Shown here: positions 34,153-44,605 of the stretch, one piece after another
Position numbering within the stretch: position 1 is the stretch's first letter
Layout: each line of letters begins with the position of its first letter
NCBI GenBank assembly: GCA_029216955.1
Contig: JANAVB010016199.1
Coordinates: forward strand, 11,417,595 to 11,481,594
Reading direction: 5' to 3'
DNA length: 64,000 nt
From: Iris pallida
Taxonomy: Eukaryota > Streptophyta > Magnoliopsida > Asparagales > Iridaceae
Position numbers and translations under genes: made by a program
The notes under the pieces: generated by a model
Told to the model about the DNA's origin: nothing
The model's database searches: none
What the model saw: the letters and a program-made list of their open reading frames with translations, nothing else

Positions 34153-35338
34153 TGTAGTGCCCCGCTCCGCGAAGGCACTAGATAGACAGAAAGATCGGAT
34201 TGCTGGCTCTGCTACAGAAGGTGATTGATCTGGGTGAGTGGACGAAGTCTCATTTTATGATTCGCTTGTGCCTAATAAGAATCTGAGCTTTTGAATGAAT
34301 GTATTGCTAATAACAAGACAGTAATCTTGAGTATGCTTATAAGAGAATTCGTACACTGTCTGCTAAGAAAGAGAAATGTTTCCTGCTTGAAAAGAAGATG
34401 GAATTGTTTATGACTTGCTCGATTGATGCATGATGGTTTCATTTGATATTGCATTTGCATTGGGGTATCCACTTAGTGACGAGCTGAACCTTAGAGAGTC
34501 ACAGCGGCTAGCGACGAGCTGAACCCACGCGAGTCACAGCGGTTAGCGACGAGCTGAACCCAGGAGAGTCACAGCGGCTAGCGACGAGCTGAACCCATGC
34601 GAGTCACAGCGGTTAGCGACGAGCTGAACCCATGGGAGGCACAGCGGCTAAGATGGAAATGATATGTTGGTTTTTCAAAGATGTTTTCAAAAGAGATATA
34701 AACTGACTCTGTATGCATGAAATGTACATAGGTAAAAAGTAGCAAGATCACATCACAAGAATCATTTTCTTACTAACTGAACAGTAATCGTTTCAAAAGA
34801 TGTAGTTCTTTGTTCACAATCACCAGTATGCTGATATACTGACCCACCATCAGTCTGCATGCAGGTGCAATATGCCTCGAGAAGGATAGTCCGAAGCGGT
34901 AGCCCGAGCCTCATCCTCAGGAGCCAGAAATAAGAAGAGATGCCAAGAGATGACATCTGTTGCAAGAGTTGGTTTTGTATATAAAGGGATGTAATGTATG
35001 TGAACGAGATCATTGTAATCTGTAAAGTTCTGAGAGATTGTAACATTGTATCAGAGAGAATCGAGAGCTTGTAATCTGTTCAAATGAAATCAATAAAGAG
35101 ATTTGTTTCTTGTTACCATTGTGTTCAATACATGTATTCTGAGATATGTCCGCTGCTGCTTTAATTATCTGCGATACGTTCAGCTGCGTATTGTCAACCT
35201 TGTCTATCTTGTCTTGCTTCAGGTCTTGGCCTTGTACAAGCACAACTTAGGCTTGCACGGCATCACGCCTTAGCGAGGACGAACGGTCTCACAGAGTCCG
35301 AAGCGAGGACGAAAGGACTGCGGGATCGGGACGTGACA
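34153..35338 (+). repeat. Miniature Gypsy 3' LTR
   Basis: It is nearly identical to the 5' LTR, with five 35-bp units (34474-34648) and a TATATAAAG box at 34978-34986. A 2-base loss shortens the terminal stem-loop, and the terminus reads GGGACGTGACA. Confidence 0.93.
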
Positions 35339-35343
35339 TCTTT

Positions 35344-36306
35344 GACCTGAAAGTCATATCATAAAAATAGTGCACAAAGGGACATTTTTTTAGTGGGACA
35401 TGATATACCTACACGAAGGTGGAGTCGTCTATGTCTTGTATGTTAAATTGGTTGGAAGGTAATAGCTGGTATCGTGCTCCGAATATCAATGTCACGGTAA
35501 GGGACAAAAAGATCAAAAAGAAAGTGGGTTTTCATGAGGTACTAATTAACGCACAAAAACAAAAAGGTTAAAGCACGAATTAAAGATAATTAAGGAATCT
35601 AGTAGATCAAGTAAAATAAATTAGGGACACGGTTTCTAGAGAGAAGATACTCTTCTAGGTTATGGTATGGTCAAGGAAGCGATTCTAATCATTTTCCAAT
35701 TTCAAATGATTAGAGGGTCACGATAGATCTAGAGTTGATGGAAGGTCGAGTAAATCAAGATGAAGATATAGTCACATAACTTGGTCGATGGTTAGCTATA
35801 CTCGTGTATATACAACTAGCAGAATACTTCGTGTCTATCTATCAAGTAGAGAGCGTTTTGCCTTTCTAACATGAGTGAAAGAAAAAAATGATAAAGAGTT
35901 CGAAGAAGGTGTGTTTGAATACGAACACGTGGTTCAAAGGCGACTGAATAAGTCAAAAGTGAATTGTCAAGGCAGTCATGGATGAGATCTTAGAGAGTAA
36001 GTATATCTCAATCCACGTAGATTACGAAGAGCGAACCAAGTGCACTTAGGTTGATCAGACCATCGCACACCGGTTCTGTTTAGACAATATGTTAGGCCTC
36101 CAATAAAATATTGTCCTTGATCAAGCTCGATAAAGAAAACAAGCTCGCAAAAACTAGCTATAATAGCAGCATTAGTTAGTCCAAATTATAAGTACAAGAA
36201 ATTCGAAAAGTTCAAGTTCCGTAATTCTAAGTCTTGCCTGAAGTTTTGGGCCTATACAGTCATCCTATAGTGTCTCCTTGGCTAAGTCTTTAGTTTGACC
36301 AAATAG
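35344..36306 (-). repeat. Family A internal region, noncoding, with leader start
   Basis: Positions 35344-36122 continue the interior interrupted at 32635 and show no gene. From 36123 (AAGCTCGATAAAGAAAACAAG) the sequence matches 27337 onward and is the shared leader, interrupted by Copia-2 at 36312. Confidence 0.65.
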
Positions 36307-36311
36307 GTTAG

Positions 36312-36425
36312 TGTAGGAAATTATAATGCCTTGTTCTTATTGATGGGGTATGTTTACAATATATATAGTGCTACATTATTGGGCTTATGGGCCATATTTA
36401 CATTAGGTACAAATATAATCTAACA
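36312..36425 (-). repeat. Copia-2 3' LTR (114 bp)
   Basis: TGTAGGAAATTATAATGCC to AATCTAACA, followed on its right by a C-run whose complement is the polypurine tract. Confidence 0.93.
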
Positions 36426-36432
36426 CCCCCCC

Positions 36433-38349
36433 TCAAGTTGGAGCATGCAAGTCACAAATGCTCAACTTGGAAAGTAAAGAATCAAACACATGCTTTCCAA
36501 GGGGCTTGGTGAAGATGTCAGCCAGTTGAGAAGACGTAGGAACATGCGAGGCTATTACAGTGCCATCTCTAATAGCATCACAAAAAAAATGCAAATCCAC
36601 CTCAATATGCTTACTGCGCTCATGAAATACCGGATTCTGAGCCAGGTGCAGGGCTGACTGACTGTCATAATACACCGACATAACAGACTCCTGGCGAACG
36701 CCCAAACACACCAATAACTCCTTCAACCATTTCAACTCATAAACAAGCGCAGCAAGAGATCGGTATTCAGCTTCAGCAGAAGATCGGAAAACAGTTGGTT
36801 GCTTCTTGGTCCTCCAAGAAATAGGAGACCCCCCCAGAAACACCAACCAGCCCGTAACAGAGCGGCGAGTCAAGGGACAACTTGCCCAGTCGGAATCACA
36901 CCAACCAGAAAGACGGAGATCATAATCAGCTTTCAAAAGAATACCCTGTCCAGGTGCATGTTTGAGATATCTGACAACTCGCAAAGCAGCATGCCAATGA
37001 TCTTGTCGAGGCTCCTGTTAGAATTGAGACAAGATATGCACAACATAGGCTAAGTCAGGGCGAGTAAATGAGAGATAAATCAACCTCCCAACTAGCCTCC
37101 GATAAGGCTCTGCATCCGCCATCTGTGGACTAGTCGATTCTGCCAGCTTGTGATTGGGCTCCATGGGAAAACCAGCAGGTCGAGACCCCATCAAGCCGCA
37201 TTCTGAAATGATGTCCAAAGCATACTTCCTTTGACACAAGGAAATTCCTTCTGCACTCCGTGCCACCTCTATACCAAGAAAGTACTTCAACACACCAAGG
37301 TCCTTCATGTGAAAGCAAGAACTAAGGTACATTTTGAAAGCATCTAAAGCACCTGGGTCATTACCAGACACAATCATATCATCCACATAGATCAGAACAT
37401 GCAACTCTACCTTCCCTTTAAAAAGAGAGAAAAGGGAATAATCAGAATGTGATTGAATGAATCCATAGGATATCAGAGAAGCAGCAAGCTTAGCAAACCA
37501 ACAACGTGGTGCCTGTTTTAATCCATATAGAGACTTACGCAGGCGACACACTTTATTGGGTTCACTATGCAAACCTGGCGGCAACTTCATATATACTTCC
37601 TCTGTCAGATCTCCATGAAGAAAAGCATTGTGCACATCCATCTGGTGCAAAGTCCAGCCTCTCACAGCTGCAACAGCCAAGAATGCCCGAACTGTAGGCA
37701 TCTTAGCTACCGGGGCAAATGTCTCTGAATAGTCGATCCCCTCAACCTGATGATTACCGAACACAACTAGCCGTACCTTTAAGCGCTCAACACTTCCGTC
37801 GGATTTGTACTTGATTTTGTACACCCATCGACTTCCTAATGCTTTCTTCCCAAGAGGCAAATCGACAAGACTCCATGTCCCATTATCTTCCAGAGCCTGT
37901 ATTTCAGTTTGCATAGCCGCGCGCCAGCCTGAATCTCGCGAGGCCTGACGATATGAAGTAGGCTCAACACCTGCAGTGATGGCTGCAAGAAAATCTCTGT
38001 GTCCAGCAGTAAATATGTCATAACTTAGAAATTGTGTTAGAGGATACGAATTACCTGAGGAAGTGACGGGAATAGATGAACTGAGGTAAAGAGGGAGGTT
38101 TTTACTTCGAACAACATTCGTCACAAAATCCTGTAATCGCACTGGCTGTGATTTCTTTCTCATTCCTCTTCCCAATACTACCTCGTCGGGCACCTCTGGC
38201 AACACTATATCCCCTGTATCATTAGTAGTATCCGTATCACCCCCAGCGGACTCTCTTGTCAATACTTCTGCAGCTACCTGTGCATCCTCGCCACTCGGTG
38301 CCGAGCCACCAGCAACCACTCCGGCCTCAGCCACCGTAGCCGGCCCCAT
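36433..38349 (-). pseudogene. Copia-2 reverse transcriptase and RNase H
   Basis: The frame 38349-37018 holds a full Copia RVT_2 domain: Trp-x-Tyr-Lys-Ile-Lys, Gln-Met-Asp-Val-His-Asn-Ala-Phe-Leu-His-Gly-Asp, Leu-Tyr-Gly-Leu-Lys-Gln-Ala-Pro-Arg-Cys-Trp and an intact catalytic Tyr-Val-Asp-Asp. A TAA at 37018-37020 interrupts it just after the Arg-Pro-Asp-Leu motif. RNase H continues in the same frame to 36433, with Trp-Cys-Asp-Ser-Asp-Trp-Ala, Ser-Ser-Ala-Glu-Ala-Glu-Tyr and Tyr-Asp-Ser-Gln-Ser-Ala. The pieces are well preserved, but the stop would truncate the polyprotein. Confidence 0.9.
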
Positions 38350-38360
38350 TCCAAAAGCCT

Positions 38361-39806
38361 CTATATCGTCTCCCGCACCACAATAGATGTATGGTGTGTC
38401 GCAGAAGACATCTCACTAGCAGAGCCACATCCAAGAAATTCTTTTTTATAAAAAGTTACATCACGGGACACAAAAAATTCACCAGTCTCCAAATCATACA
38501 GTTTCCATCCCTTTTTATCACGTGGATACCCAACAAAGATATATTTTCTACTCCTGCTAGCAAATTTATCATGTCGGGATTTCAAATCATACGCATAGCA
38601 TAGACAGCCAAATATACGTAGATGATCATACGAAGGAGCCGAACCATATAAAACTTCATAAGGAGACTTAAAATACAAAATACTAGAAGGTGTTCTATTT
38701 ATCAGATAACATGCACTTAGAACACATTCCCCCAAAAAATCCACAGAAAGAGAACCCTGAAATCTCAATGCCCTGGCTACATTCAAAATATGTCGATGTT
38801 TTCTTTCCACCCTTCCATTCTATTGAGGTGTCCCAACGCAAGATGTTTAGAACAATATACCTTGAGATGAAAAATAATCTCGTAAACAATTAAATTCAGT
38901 GCCATTGTCACTCCGCACACGACGTACATCGGCCCCAAACTGACGCTTCACCATAGCAATGAATTTAAGAAACATAGAATAGACAGCACACTTATCCTCC
39001 AACAAAATAACCCAAACAGCTCTAGAAAAATCATCCACCAAAGTCAAAAAGCATCGTGCCCCATTGGATGACGGAACACGATATGGTCCCCACAGATCAC
39101 AGTGTATAAGTTCAAAGCCTCTCAGAGCATGACTACTACTATCAGGAAAAGTATCACGAGTCTGTTTAGCTTGATGACAAATATCACAAGTCTTATGAGA
39201 AAACACACTACTACCAGAGTGAAAAGGTAAAGTCTGCATTACTTTATCTGAAGGATGCTCCAGTCTACTATGCCAAACCTCGAAATCACTCTCTCTGCAT
39301 GCCAGGATCACCGAAGCCAAAGAAGCTGGAACCTCCCCCAAGAAGTAAAGTCCACCCCTTTGTTTACCTGCTCCAATCACCATCCTCGTACTCCGGTCCT
39401 GAATAAAACACAAATCAGGAGTAAATAACATATCACAATTTCTGGCACCAATCAATTGTGAGACAGAGATCAAGTTGCAAGTCAATGTCGGAACGTAAAG
39501 AACATCCGTCAATACCAATGAAGCAGTCAAAAATACTTTACCTCTTAGAACAGCCTCAATAGTGCTCCCATCAGGCAAAGTCACAGGACAGACAGGGCCC
39601 TCAAAGCAATCAACTAAACAATCACGAGAACCTGTCGCATGAAGAGTAGCCCCAGTATCGAATATCCAAGTGACAGAAGAATTCTTACCCATCAGACGAT
39701 CAGAGTTTGAAGGACTAGGGTTGGAAGGATTTTTGTTACCCAGCAAGCTCATCAGTTTCTGCCATTGTTCACTTGAGAGTGGTGAAGGATACCCTCCATG
39801 CATCAT
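38361..39806 (-). pseudogene. Copia-2 protease and integrase
   Basis: Protease is marked by Trp-Ile-Phe-Asp-Thr-Gly-Ala-Thr (about residue 55 of the 39806 frame). Integrase follows with the pre-integrase Trp-His-x-Arg-Leu-x-His, Cys-Asp-Ile-Cys, the core Cys-Asp-Leu-Trp-Gly-Pro and Val-Asp-Asp-Phe-Ser, and Arg-Ser-Asp-Asn-Gly-Thr-Glu-Phe. Stops near 38847 and just before Asn-Gly break it in the region of the third catalytic residue. The frame from 38810 covers the integrase C-terminal region (Glu-Arg-Lys-His-Arg-His; Phe-Gly-Cys; Lys-Gly-Trp-Lys-Leu-Tyr). A further stop at 38361 separates it from reverse transcriptase. Confidence 0.87.
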
Positions 39807-39908
39807 ATTCGCCGAACTCCCAGCAAGACCAGCAGGGACACCATGACCAGCAGCGGCGACATGATGAACAACCCCTGCGCCACCAGCACCACGTCTCCCA
39901 TCACGTCT

Positions 39909-40546
39909 CTACGGTGGTGCCGGGCCTCTGCCACTACCAGCACAACGTGCGCCCTCACGCCGAGGGCGAGTCTCCCACCACTCTGGATAGCCAATCTTGG
40001 CAAAGCAAGTTGCAACATCATGACCTGTTTTCTTGCAATGAGTACAGATCATACCTGATTTGTCCCTGGAATCTGATGTTCTACTATTATAAGCAGTAGA
40101 AAGACGAGGTGAAGTCTTGATAGCCAGCGCCAACACCTCCTCAGTAGCGGATTGGACCGAGATTTTCACATATCCTCCTCCTCCCGGACTGCCTGGTATG
40201 TCCGATCTAAACTTGGCTGAGGATCCTGAGCCAGAAGATTAGATCGGGTATGACCATACAACTCAGTATTGAACCCAAACATAAAGTCCTGAAAGTGGTC
40301 TTCATCCCTCATAACCTATAGCTTTGCAGCAAGTTCTCCACAGGTACAAGTAGGCAATGGGAAATAAGTAGCTTGTTCATCCCACAAAGACTGCAAATTT
40401 CTAAAGTAGGTTTCCACAGACATCGAAGCCGTTTGTTTGCACTCAGCCAAAGCCACCTTAATTTGTTGCTTCCGAGTGCCATTGCTAACAACAAATCTTT
40501 TCTCCAACAAGTTCCACAATGGATAAACCTCCTCAAAGTACGGCAA
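39909..40546 (-). pseudogene. Copia-2 gag, N-terminus missing
   Basis: The frame from 40546 has the UBN2-type Gag middle segment (Leu-Trp-Asn-Leu-Leu-Glu-Lys-Arg-Phe; Leu-Trp-Asp-Glu-Gln). After stops and a frame change, the frame from 40169 carries a zinc knuckle Cys-x2-Cys-x4-His-x4-Cys followed by Gly-Tyr-Pro-x-Trp-Trp. Only about 90 bases separate the primer site from this segment, so roughly the first hundred residues of a usual Copia Gag are absent. The gap holds a collapsed LTR-like piece (40577-40607). Confidence 0.8.
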
Positions 40547-40576
40547 AGATTTCTTCAGAGACGGATCAATGGTATT

Positions 40577-40607
40577 AAGAAATTATAATGCTACATTATT
40601 GGGCTAC
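40577..40607 (-). other. Internal LTR-like scrap in the Copia-2 leader
   Basis: GAAATTATAATG joined directly to CTACATTATTGGGCT reproduces two separated pieces of the 114-bp LTR with the middle removed. It sits between the primer site and the truncated gag, and is likely the scar of a template jump or recombination that removed the start of gag. Confidence 0.65.
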
Positions 40608-40623
40608 ATTTTTCTCCAAAGTA

Positions 40624-40636
40624 GGCTCTGATACCA
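40624..40636 (-). other. Copia-2 primer binding site
   Basis: The minus strand reads TGGTATCAGAGCC directly next to the 5' LTR, matching initiator tRNA-Met. Confidence 0.92.
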
Positions 40637-40750
40637 TGTAGGAAATTATAATGCCATGTTCTTATTGATGGAGTATGTTTACAATATATATAGTGCTACA
40701 TTATTGGGCTTATGGGCCAGATTTACAATAGGTACAAATATAATCTAACA
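40637..40750 (-). repeat. Copia-2 5' LTR (114 bp)
   Basis: Same termini as the 3' LTR. A TATATATAG run is present, but the LTR is unusually small for a Copia element. Confidence 0.93.
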
Positions 40751-40755
40751 GTTAG

Positions 40756-41114
40756 GGTCCTCTAAACAATCCTATTAGTGATATTCCATTATACTACCTT
40801 AATGGATCATAGAGTCAAGAAATGTTAGGTCGTGGGGCATCTACCCAACTTACAAGAGTTAAACTAGCAGTATGATCGGACAATGGGTCAACTCATTAAT
40901 CTCTATCACGCACGAAGGAAGAATAAGAATTTCGGTAGAAGGAATCAAGCAAGATATAAATCAAGTGGTCGAGCGAGAGTTCCGAAATGAAACAAAGGAA
41001 GGAAGTCAAGTGTGTGGATAAGATCCTAGACTCTAATCCTATATGCAGGCTCACATCGATACAGTAACGTAACCTAAGTGATAAATTGGACCTACATGGG
41101 CCACCACAAAAACA
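40756..41114 (-). repeat. Family A leader, LTR-proximal part
   Basis: Continues the leader from 36311 and matches 27520-27879 closely, ending GGGCCACCACAAAAACA at the LTR boundary. Confidence 0.8.
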
Positions 41115-42474
41115 TGTAACGCCCCAGTCCCAAAATACTTAGGACTAAGTACGTCGTCATGTCAGCTGTATACATACGAAGTATACTCTAATATATGGAA
41201 CCATCGTATGTATACATAAGCTGTAAAGTGCAGTAAACCACAATACTAATCTCATCCACGAATAAAGAAGAAAGAATTTATAATAAACTCATGAATTGTC
41301 ATTTACAAATCGTTGGACGGAGACAAATCCACTACCAACTAAAAAAGAGAAGAATACATAACAATGAATTTGGCGAGCGATGCAAAGGCGATCCAAGTGC
41401 AATCACCTCGAAGGAAGAGAGTGAAACATGGCCTTGGCAAAGCACCTACGAAAAGTCACAAAACACACCTGGAGAATTCACCAGGTCCTCAGAGGGACGT
41501 AACAAGATACATAAAGAACATGCCATATAAACTGAATATAAAATATGTCATAAAGTCACAAAGTAAGGTAAACTGTCCCAACCATAACACGGTCCAATAT
41601 CCCATCATCGAAACAGTAAACTACCCCTACAACCAAACAAGGACAAGGGGTAGTATACTATTCCGCGAGGTGACCTTGTCCCATGTCATGACTAGAACGA
41701 GGTGTGACATGACATTAACTAAGGTCTCCTAACCATTCTAATATGCAATTTAGAAGATATCTCGATGTATGGGCAGATAAAGGCTAACTCCCCCAGGACA
41801 AGGTAACAACTCACAACACGCACACGTCAAGTACTAATACTATCAGCCGGCATAACTCGAGGCTAGCGGCCCACGTGACCCATCAGTCCACATAGCTCGA
41901 GGCTAGTGACCTCGCAACACGACTACCATAGTACGCAGTTATTACGACTTTTGGATTTGGGTAGCCCATACATCTAACTATCTTCACCCTCCCAAGGGTC
42001 ACTAACAAAAGGTAGTCCACTATGACTAGGTTCACATGCATATTTAAAAGACAAGTAAGAAAATAATTGAAAGCAAGTAAAGTAAACTAAGCAAGTCATG
42101 GATCCAACTAAAATAAACAAGAAATAAATATGCAGTAAATAAAGAAAGATGCAAATAATTATAAACAGTAAATAAGGCAAGGTATCTTGCCTGGTGGGTC
42201 GCCTGGTGTGGTGCAATCTTCAGACATGTCCCATTTTGTCTAATAGCCGAGGTCGGTGTGTAAGGGTCCGGAATTCACGAGAAAGAGACACGCGATCAGT
42301 TGTGATCAATGGTGATACTCGAGGAGAATTGGTGGAGATAAATACACATACTAATTTTTTAGAAAGTATTTTGTAATACTATTACGTAAATACTTGAGAA
42401 TACTTTATATAAACCATTTGGAAGAATATGCCTTTATTATTCAATTATATGCCTACACTACTAAAATAACCCCT

Positions 42475-42920
42475 TTTAGCGACGTCAGAGTACGTCGCTA
42501 AAAAGGAAAAATCCGTCGCTAATTTCTACTAGCGACGTATTTAGCGACGAAAAGTGGATGTCGCTTATAGGCTTGTCGCAGATTACAATTTCGTCGTAAT
42601 TCGTCGCTAGTTGCGACGTCACTTGTAGTGTCGCTAGACGTCGCTAATATGAGCGACAGATAGCGACGTCAGCATACGTCGCCAGTATATAGCGACGTAG
42701 GGCGACCACTTAGCGACGCTGTAAACTTTACATACGATGACATGGCATGGCAGCCACGTCAGCATATTAGCGACGCCTAGCGACAACTTTAGCGACGTTG
42801 GCTCTCAGGTCGTCATATACACGTCAGCATTATAGCGACGAATAGCGACGTTACGTCACTATTTTGCGACGTATAGCGACGTGTACAGGACGTCGCAGAA
42901 CGTCGCTATACGTCGCAGAT
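42475..42920. repeat. CACTA-2 subterminal repeats
   Basis: More than twenty AGCGACG or CGTCGCT words occur in both orientations, as in CACTA-1. Confidence 0.87.
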
Positions 42921-42966
42921 GTTATAAAAAAAATTAAAAAAAATTATTTGGTATTTTTGTTATGCT

Positions 42967-43278
42967 GTGTGTCTATGTTTACAGTGTGTGTGAAATGCAG
43001 TATTCGAACCATCGACAGTTTCGCTTACTGTTCTATGTTTTATCTTGGATAGAAAGAGCAATATTTCAGGGTACACTTCTCAGAGCTTCCTCTTCACGTC
43101 CTTCACCTTCTCGGGATCCTTTACGACGTCCCGAGAAAGTGAATGACGTGAAAATGAAGCTCTCAGAAGTACACCCTGAACTGTTGCTCTTTCTATCCAA
43201 GATAAAACATACAACAGTAATCGAAACTGTCGATGGTTCCGAACACTGCATTTCACATTCACTGTAAACACAGACACA
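42967..43278. repeat. Internal hairpin in CACTA-2
   Basis: The left arm (42967-43118) and right arm (43129-43278) are inverted copies with few mismatches and a loop of about 10 bases. It lies between the subterminal repeats and the TNPA 3' end. The open frames on both strands here are mirror copies and not genes. Confidence 0.92.
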
Positions 43279-43651
43279 CATCATCACAAAAATACACATT
43301 ATATTTTTTTAAAATTTGGGCAGCACCTCCTTTGTATATCAGATCATCGCTTATAACCCAGCGTAGGTATATTTGTCATCCCCGTCGCAGATATCATCAC
43401 AATTAACAGTCTCCCATCATAACAGTCTATAACTAATAGATGAATAACAGTCTCCCATGCATCATAACAGTCTACAACTAAATATCATACATGTACTCAA
43501 TGAAAATACCAACAAATTAAATATCACAAACATACATGTCCAACAAACGTACATGTCCAACAGAGTCAAATAATAATGAAAGTCAGTGTACAGAACGGTC
43601 AATGGGCCCATAGGGCCAATAAATACAAAGATGATAAAAAAATATACTGGA

Positions 43652-44150
43652 TCACTGAGGACCCCTGCCGTGCATCTGGGATAGAATGTAGTCATACTGC
43701 TCCTGGGTGAGCTGCACCGTAGGGGCAGTAGGAGGCAGTGCAATGTCTGGAGTCGGCACCGTCGATGGACCGGGAGGACGTATCTGCTCCAGCTCTCGCA
43801 GTCGCTCACCATAAACAGCAAGGGTACTCACCACCCTCTCAGTACTCGCCTCAAGCGAAGCCGAAACCTGAGTGAGTAAGACAGACATGCTCCTCTGCGA
43901 TCCCTCCAGTTCGACCTGTCTACGCTCTGTGTGCTGCGTAGACTCGGTGAGCGTGTGCAAGCTGTCAGCTGTAGCCTGATGCAGACTCATCAGCTCCTGT
44001 ATACTGCGCTCGACCGCATCAAATCGTCCGGTGACGATCGGAGGGTCGGATCGTCGCTCGACCGCATCAGAAATCTGCTGCTGCAACTCGCGACGCAGCT
44101 CCTCGATCTGACGACGAAAATCCTCAGCTCATGACGACGCCTGCGAAGCC
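43652..44150 (-). pseudogene. CACTA-2 TNPA-like last exon
   Basis: The frame ending at 43652 encodes a coiled-coil-rich segment (Arg-Arg-Gln-Ile-Glu-Glu-Leu-Arg-Arg-Glu, then Gln/Glu/Ser heptads), a Pro-rich linker and a Gln-Glu-Gln-Tyr-Asp-Tyr-Ile tail. Its layout is the same as exon 3 of CACTA-1 TNPA. A TGA at about 44121-44123 lies in frame upstream, and the preceding exons are deleted, so the TNPA exon is joined directly to TNP2 sequence near 44185. It is not expected to be functional. Confidence 0.75.
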
Positions 44151-44184
44151 GGAGACTGCGTACTGACAGAGGGGGCCCGGGATG

Positions 44185-44605
44185 ACTATGAATAAATAAT
44201 TTTTGCAACCGCGGCGTTAAAGGCAAGTAGTACATTGAATCGGTCGATCTTCTTGCACCGGTAGACCTTCCTGTACTAGTTGTCTTATAGCGATCAGCAC
44301 TATAAAATCTGCACACATCTGCGTCCTTGTCGTCTTTGTAGTACAGCATGCACCCATTGCGACAAGAATCGATTTTCTCGTATCCCATCCAGAGCGATCT
44401 CACCATCCTCTTAGACCGGTAGAAGTCTTTAGGCAACTTAGCACCCGCCGGCAAGATCTATATAATCAACTCCAACACTCGGTTGTAGCATTCTTGCGAC
44501 ATGTTAAAATCTGACTTAATGCTCAACAGTCTTGTAACCACCTCCAACGGTGAATGATCCTCATAACCAGGATACAATGGAGTCCTTGCATTCTCCAGCA
44601 ACTCC
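44185..44605 (-). pseudogene. CACTA-2 TNP2 N-terminal fragment
   Basis: The minus strand shows the same TNP2 segment as CACTA-1: Glu-Leu-Leu-Glu-Asn-Ala-Arg-Thr-Pro-Leu-Tyr-Pro-Gly near 44600, Leu-Pro-Lys-Asp-Phe-Tyr, Cys-Arg-Asn-Gly-Cys-Met-Leu-Tyr-Tyr and Pro-Leu-Thr-Pro-Arg-Leu-Gln. A stop interrupts it near 44458. The transposase-associated domain and the catalytic core are both missing. Confidence 0.82.

Larger units (their letters stand above)
32636..35338 (+). mobile_element. Miniature non-autonomous Gypsy LTR element
   Basis: Two LTRs (1187 and 1186 bp, few differences) surround only 330 bp of interior, and the perfect duplication TCTTT flanks the element (32631-32635, 35339-35343). 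The interior has a canonical initiator-tRNA-Met primer site (TGGTATCAGAGC, 33826-33837). Near its right end it has the TTTCGAGGACGAAAC motif that ends many Gypsy polyproteins, followed by a purine-rich GGTGGGTAATTA. All of gag-pol is missing. High LTR similarity suggests a fairly recent insertion. It lies inside the family A interior. Confidence 0.93.
36312..40750 (-). mobile_element. Copia-2 LTR retrotransposon with very short LTRs
   Basis: LTRs of 114 bp (36312-36425 and 40637-40750, about four differences) and the perfect duplication GTTAG (36307-36311, 40751-40755) define it. On the minus strand the primer site TGGTATCAGAGCC directly follows the 5' LTR, and a GAGGGGGGG polypurine tract precedes the 3' LTR. 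Protein order is gag, protease, integrase, RVT_2, RNase H, with stops between segments. It splits the family A leader. The corresponding leader at 27337 lacks it, so insertion followed duplication of the leader. Confidence 0.95.
42456..44605 (-). mobile_element. CACTA-2 transposon, 5'-truncated
   Basis: The left end CACTACTAAAATAACCCC matches the CACTA-1 terminus (CACTACCAAAATAAG) and is followed by dense TAGCGACG/ACGTCGCT subterminal repeats (42475-42920). Minus-strand TNP2 and TNPA pieces show that this is the 3' end. The other end is missing: at about 44605 TNP2 coding sequence stops in mid-frame and LTR sequence begins. No target duplication can be defined. Confidence 0.85.

Noticed and set aside
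42967..43299. Paired frames of 65-101 codons on both strands
   Set aside because: Mirror images caused by the hairpin arms; no domain.
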